DNA of 35,457 nucleotides, taken from the NCBI GenBank assembly GCA_000433095.1, contig HF991455.1, forward strand, positions 1 through 35,457. Direction: 5' to 3'. This document shows positions 32,342 through 35,457 of the stretch, in pieces. How positions within the stretch are numbered: position 1 is the first letter of the stretch; each line of letters begins with the position of its first letter. The stretch comes from Clostridium sp. CAG:967. GTDB lineage: Bacteria > Cyanobacteriota > Vampirovibrionia > Gastranaerophilales > Gastranaerophilaceae. The notes beneath the pieces were generated by a model. The model was not told where the DNA came from and ran no database searches. It saw only the letters and a list, made by a program, of their open reading frames with translations. Position numbers and translations under genes: made by a program.

Positions 32342-32550
32342 ATGTTAGATATAAAAGTAGAAATCAAATCTTGTATAGTAAGAACTGGTACTTCTTTGAC
32401 AAAAGTAATGAAAGCTTTGAATAAGAAAAAGTCAATAACGACCGGTTACAGCAATATTGCGAATAAAATAAATACAGTACGATTACTTTTAATGAAGCTC
32501 AATATATCCTTGATCATCTGGGTTACAAAATAACTATCGACAGAAAATAA
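32342..32550 (+). pseudogene. Small DNA-binding-like protein with a one-base frameshift
   Basis: Starting at ATG 32342 (or 32333) the frame encodes MLDIKVEIKSCIVRTGTSLTKVMKALNKKK ... NIANKIN, resembling small phage or Firmicutes LLM/XRE-like proteins with pattern KVEIKSYIV..GK-T-L-NLSNKL-RGTI-Y-E. The expected continuation TITFNEAQYILDHLGYKITIDRK is found in the next frame, ending at TAA 32548-32550. One G missing near 32480 (ACAG-TACG for ACAGGTACG) would explain it. As sequenced the first frame runs on to 32533 in unrelated residues. Either a decayed gene or a sequencing error. Confidence 0.6.
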
Positions 32551-32564
32551 TTGTTTTAATAATA

Positions 32565-32593
32565 TTGCCTTTTTTGTGCTTATGTTATATACT
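32565..32593 (+). promoter_or_regulatory. Promoter of the small hydrophobic peptide gene
   Basis: TTGCCT (32565-32570) and TATACT (32588-32593) are 17 bases apart. Transcription would start near 32600, giving a ~70-base 5' leader to the peptide gene at 32670. Confidence 0.6.
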
Positions 32594-32612
32594 TATTAAC
32601 GGGTAAGTTCTC

Positions 32613-32668
32613 TTATCACTCCTCAACACAACATAATTTTGAAGAAATTGGTTGGAAGGAGGTGATAA
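32613..32668 (+). promoter_or_regulatory. Leader stem that sequesters the ribosome binding site
   Basis: TTATCACTCCT (32613-32623) can pair with AGGAGGTGATAA (32657-32668), 11 base pairs with one bulged G, across a 33-base loop. This would hide the GGAGG Shine-Dalgarno of the peptide gene. Translation would need opening of the stem or leader processing, as in several type I toxin mRNAs. Confidence 0.5.
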
Positions 32669-32669
32669 T

Positions 32670-32744
32670 ATGAAAAAAGAGATAATAAAAAATGTCCTAT
32701 TGCTACTAGGACATCTTTTACAAATTATTTCGGTTTTCATTTAG
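32670..32744 (+). CDS. 24-residue hydrophobic peptide, candidate type I toxin-like
   Basis: A 24-codon frame after a near-perfect GGAAGGAGGTGATAAT site encodes MKKEIIKNVLLLLGHLLQII SVFI: a basic N-terminus and a single membrane helix. Promoter (32565-32593), leader stem and 3' hairpin (32742-32794) give a predicted ~195-base transcript. Size, charge and helix resemble membrane-acting type I toxins or small regulatory membrane peptides. No antisense RNA gene is evident from sequence alone. The coding part also holds a TGTCCTA-N6-TAGGACA hairpin. No known family is recognised. Confidence 0.45.
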   Translation: MKKEIIKNVLLLLGHLLQIISVFI

Positions 32745-32794
32745 GGAATGAAGAAAGACTTTAAGAGTTACGACCTCTTAAGGTCTTTTCCCTA
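32742..32794 (+). terminator. Long hairpin after the peptide gene, probable terminator
   Basis: TAGGGAA (32742-32748) and AAAGACTTTAAGAG (32754-32767) pair with CTCTTAAGGTCTTT and TTCCCTA (32775-32794), leaving a small bulge and a 7-base loop. The U tract is only TTTT inside the stem, so termination is plausible but not typical. It may also serve the convergent methyltransferase gene. Confidence 0.5.
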
Positions 32795-32820
32795 TGTTTA
32801 AATTATAACATATTTTTTGA

Positions 32821-33399
32821 TTATTTCAAGTCCCGAATTTTTCGCCCGAACGACAGACCCGCAGGTAACGGCAATACAACGTTTTCATAAGCAGGGTGGA
32901 AGTTTATCGCATCAATAAAAGGCTTGCATTTCGCCTCATGTGACAAAACGTTATCACAGGCGATTATTCCGCCCTTTCTCAAATGTTTGTCTATAAGCTC
33001 AAAGTATTTTATGTATTCTGATTTGTTCGCATCTACAAATGCAATGTCAATCATAAAATCTTCGGGTAATTCTTCTAAAATCTCACAGGCTGAACCTTTT
33101 AGTGTGGTGATTACATCGTCAACCCGACAAATCTTAAAGTTCTCTTTTGCAATATCTAATCTCTTGTCCCAAAATTCTATTGTGGTTAAATGTCCGCCTG
33201 TTTCTTTAACGGCTTTACCCAGCCAAACACCTGAATAGCCGTTTGATGTGCCCACTTCAAGAACACTTTTGGCGTTTTCTGATTTGATTAATGTATATAA
33301 AAATTCAGCCGTAACCCTTGAGATATTCCAAAATTGTTTTTGGGTTTCTTCTAAATTGTGTAAAACTTCTTCTGTTGTGTCATCAAAATATTTTTTCAT
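32821..33399 (-). CDS. Class I SAM-dependent O-methyltransferase
   Basis: 192 residues, COG4122 type. It shows SVLEVGTSNGYSGVWLGKAV (SAM motif I, about 45-64), TTIEFWDKRLDIAKENF (motif II region), DIAFVDANKSEYIKYFELI and GGIIACDNVL (metal/SAM region), like caffeoyl-CoA O-methyltransferase and bacterial relatives. The acceptor is unknown, probably a small catechol-like or hydroxyl compound. The ATG is 1 base past the upstream stop codon, so it is the last gene of the dnaJ-propeller operon. Confidence 0.88.
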   Translation of the reverse strand: MKKYFDDTTEEVLHNLEETQKQFWNISRVTAEFLYTLIKSENAKSVLEVGTSNGYSGVWLGKAVKETGGHLTTIEFWDKRLDIAKENFKICRVDDVITTLKGSACEILEELPEDFMIDIAFVDANKSEYIKYFELIDKHLRKGGIIACDNVLSHEAKCKPFIDAINFHPAYENVVLPLPAGLSFGRKIRDLK

Positions 33400-33400
33400 G

Positions 33401-34840
33401 CTATTTGTTTATCTTTTTAACCTTTTCTGTTGCAACTATGGAACTTGCGGGAATATCAATAGGAATGGACTTTAAGACCTTGTTTGCTCCCAAATCAAAT
33501 ACAGTATACAAAGAAGCTTTTGTATCAGTTATCAATGCAATATTTGTTCCTTCAATATGATAAATTTTAGTTGAAAATCCGTTAGTATTCAGATAAATTG
33601 AGTCTGTAATCATATCGGTTTTTGCATCTATAACCTGAATAGAATTATCTCCTGCCCCCAGAACATAAATTCTGTCGTGGAAGGCAAGCATATCAACAGG
33701 TTTTTCACAAACTTCGGTTTCGCCGATAAGTCCTATTGTGTCGTAATCAATTATTGCAAGTCTGTTTTTTGTTCTGCTTGTCAAATATATTTTGTTGTTT
33801 GTATAAAGTATTTTGGAAACGTTAGGAAACTTACCGATTTCTTTCAGCAGGTAATTGTTGTCAAGCTCAATTGCCCATATCTCCCTTGTTTTTTTATCGT
33901 AATAGAATAGTTTAGAGCCGTCTTCGCTTAACGTAAGTTTTTCGCACATTCCGCTAATTCTGATTTGTTTTGTCAAAGTCATAGTTTCGAGATTAACCAT
34001 GTAAATGCTGGAGTCTTCCGAACTTGATACATAAGCTATTCTCTTGTTTTTGTCTATTAAGATTTCATCAGGCTGGGTTTTTGTGTAAATCTGTTTAATT
34101 ACCTGATCATCAGCAAGTGAAATAACATCAATTGAAGGTTTTCCGTAAGATGTTACGAGCAGAAAGTCTTCATAAGCCTTCAAAGAAATAGGTATATTGT
34201 TTTGTGCTAACGAATATTCAGGTGTTTTGGCACCTGCGTTCAATACCTGAATGTTTTTGGAGTACGGTGATGAAACGTAAAAATTTTTATTCTTTAATTG
34301 AGGGATTTGAGATAATGTTTTTAAAGTAGAGCCTGATATTTTTTCTACCCTCGGGGTAACGTTTTCAACCCTTATACCGGGATCGTTAACCGTTTTAATT
34401 TCAAGGTTTCCTATTATGCCGTGGAGATTTTCAGGGATAATTAAACCTTTAGGCACAAGCATATCTTGAGGCAAAAGTCCTGAACGAAGTTCTGCCGGCG
34501 GATTTGCCATTTTATATATAGTTTTGTTGCCGTGGGTGTCTGTCAAAACTTTTAAAAGAGCAAAGTCATTGTTAAAAATAACAATATTAGGCTTGTCAGC
34601 AAGAGTTTTGTTTGAAGGATAAGTTGTTTTTATCTCCAGTTTGTCAGTATCGACAATTCTTGCAGGAAATAAAGGTAGATAAAGAGTGTTATCAGGCAGT
34701 ATAATAACTCCGTCAAACCTGAAATTTGTCTTAGGGAAATCATTACTTACAAAATTTCTTACATTATCAGGAATTTGAGCTGCAAACACAGGTGCTGACA
34801 GCGAAAGCATTATTCCCAAACAAATTAATGATTTACGCAT
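33401..34840 (-). CDS. Exported YVTN-type beta-propeller protein
   Basis: 479 residues with a Sec signal peptide (MRKSLICLGIMLSLSAPVFA). After an N-terminal domain (about 22-190) come seven or so YVTN-like blades with repeating VINLET-x-TLTKQIRI, IAIIDYDTIGLIGETEV and IQVIDAKTDMITDSIYLNTN units. Such propellers are found in surface or periplasmic proteins that bind partners or cofactors. It overlaps dnaJ by 8 bases and is followed 1 base later by a methyltransferase, so the three are co-transcribed. Its partner is unknown. Confidence 0.85.
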   Translation of the reverse strand: MRKSLICLGIMLSLSAPVFAAQIPDNVRNFVSNDFPKTNFRFDGVIILPDNTLYLPLFPARIVDTDKLEIKTTYPSNKTLADKPNIVIFNNDFALLKVLTDTHGNKTIYKMANPPAELRSGLLPQDMLVPKGLIIPENLHGIIGNLEIKTVNDPGIRVENVTPRVEKISGSTLKTLSQIPQLKNKNFYVSSPYSKNIQVLNAGAKTPEYSLAQNNIPISLKAYEDFLLVTSYGKPSIDVISLADDQVIKQIYTKTQPDEILIDKNKRIAYVSSSEDSSIYMVNLETMTLTKQIRISGMCEKLTLSEDGSKLFYYDKKTREIWAIELDNNYLLKEIGKFPNVSKILYTNNKIYLTSRTKNRLAIIDYDTIGLIGETEVCEKPVDMLAFHDRIYVLGAGDNSIQVIDAKTDMITDSIYLNTNGFSTKIYHIEGTNIALITDTKASLYTVFDLGANKVLKSIPIDIPASSIVATEKVKKINK

Positions 34841-35457
34841 TATTAAATACTCCCTTAACTTTATCCATTATTGATGATTGATGAGCTTTTTCTTTTTTAT
34901 TATTTTGGATTTCGTACAATTTTCTGTAAAGGTTTCTTTCTTCATCAGAAAGTTTTACAGGTGTTTTAACTGAAACGACAACAATATGGTCGCCTCTTTG
35001 AGAAGGTCTTGAAATATACGGAACGCCTGCATTTTTTATCTTTATTGAATTACCGCTTTGGACACCTGCGTGCACGGTAATTTTTTGTTCTCCGTCAAGA
35101 GTTTTAACAACGACCTCATCACCGAGAGCAGCCTGAGCAGGAGAAATATCAAGTCTGGAATAAACGTCATTTCCGTCACGCTTAAAGTAATCTGACGGTT
35201 TAACGTGAAGCACTACAAACAGGTCGCCGGCACGTCCGCCGTTAGTACCTGCATCGCCTTCACCTGATACACGAATTTTAGACATATTATCAACGCCTGC
35301 CGGAATTTTAATGTTAATTTTCTTTTCTTTCTCGATTTTTCCGTGTCCTTTGCAGGCTTTGCAGGGATTTGAAATTTTTTTGCCTTTTCCGTGACAATCA
35401 GGGCAGGTAACAATTTGTGCAAATGAACCCAGAGGAGTTCTTGTAACCTGCTGAACC
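34833..35457 (-). CDS. dnaJ: Chaperone protein DnaJ, C-terminal part (runs off the right edge)
   Basis: The frame is open to the right edge: the first codons seen read VQQVTRTPLGSFAQIVTCPDC. Two zinc-finger repeats (CPDCHGKG and CKACKGHG) and the peptide-binding C-terminal domain (KKINIKIPAGVDNMSKIRVSGEGDAG ... RRPSQRGDHIVVV-like SRPSQRGDHIVVVSV) identify DnaJ. The J domain, G/F region and first two zinc motifs lie beyond the window. It stimulates DnaK ATPase and binds clients. It overlaps the beta-propeller gene by 8 bases, an unusual partner for dnaJ. Confidence 0.93.
   Translation of the reverse strand, partial: VQQVTRTPLGSFAQIVTCPDCHGKGKKISNPCKACKGHGKIEKEKKINIKIPAGVDNMSKIRVSGEGDAGTNGGRAGDLFVVLHVKPSDYFKRDGNDVYSRLDISPAQAALGDEVVVKTLDGEQKITVHAGVQSGNSIKIKNAGVPYISRPSQRGDHIVVVSVKTPVKLSDEERNLYRKLYEIQNNKKEKAHQSSIMDKVKGVFNNA

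Noticed and set aside
1..35457. CRISPR array, insertion sequence, prophage or tRNA genes
   Set aside because: No regularly spaced repeats, transposase, integrase or tRNA-like cloverleaf motifs were seen on reading both strands.

Overview
This is a low-GC window (roughly one third G+C by eye) from a bacterium with a Gram-negative style envelope. The clues are several prepilin-like proteins with the A/G-FTLAE processing motif, secreted proteins with Sec signal peptides, a TonB/TolA-like C-terminal domain, a lipoprotein PpiC foldase and an outer-surface style VWA protein. The prepilin family (processing site A-FTLAE, conserved C-terminal NGQKGPN and DNWEMTY blocks) together with AT-rich housekeeping genes most resembles the non-photosynthetic gut cyanobacterial lineage (Melainabacteria/Vampirovibrionia, Gastranaerophilales). 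That placement rests on family resemblance and is only moderately certain. The genetic code reads as standard. No insertion sequence, CRISPR array, tRNA or rRNA was seen.

Layout. 1-8764: a short GT35 glucan phosphorylase-like protein, a PLP-dependent methionine gamma-lyase-like protein, a VWA protein, an XRE regulator with its own dyad, a prepilin, a phospholipase-D-like nuclease fusion, a YdjC/HpnK-like deacetylase and a GT2 glycosyltransferase. 8766-9952: a prepilin gene whose start codon is separated from the body by a 10-base poly-C tract, then the large-type SRP RNA. 9953-15533: a PIN-like protein, an unknown membrane protein, a superoxide reductase-ferritin operon, a 5'-truncated prepilin copy, a TonB-C-like protein, ribosomal protein L28 and a LysM protein. 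15586-16586: a second poly-C prepilin locus, with two 11-base tracts. 16587-21912: RarA, an orphan solute-binding protein, three unknown proteins, another prepilin and RNase P RNA. 21927-28773: PpiC/SurA-like lipoprotein, Mfd, prephenate dehydrogenase, an XRE regulator and an acyltransferase. 28750-32237: MtnA, a membrane protein, a matrixin-TPR protease, RuvC and a small protein. 32342-32800: a frameshifted small gene and a 24-residue hydrophobic peptide gene with its own promoter and a sequestered ribosome binding site. 32821-35457: an O-methyltransferase, a beta-propeller protein and the 3' part of dnaJ.

The most interesting pattern is the prepilin set. Two of the five prepilin genes start with a strong Shine-Dalgarno and a near-identical leader peptide that runs into poly-C. 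In both, the start codon as sequenced is out of frame with the prepilin by the same amount: one extra C, or two fewer, would join them. In both, the prepilin frame stays open right back to the start. A third, decayed poly-C leader lies at the left edge, and a prepilin lacking its 5' end lies 2 kb from its closest paralogue. Together this looks like a homopolymer-switched (phase-variable) surface prepilin system with a possible silent cassette. Assembly error in the homopolymers is the main alternative.

A second pattern is regulatory. At least six genes (rarA, the solute-binding protein, mfd, tyrA, ruvC and the gene at 11169-11966) have a TANAAT-like -10 hexamer exactly six bases upstream of ATG and no Shine-Dalgarno, as expected for leaderless mRNAs. 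Most of the remaining genes have clear AGGAG-type sites.
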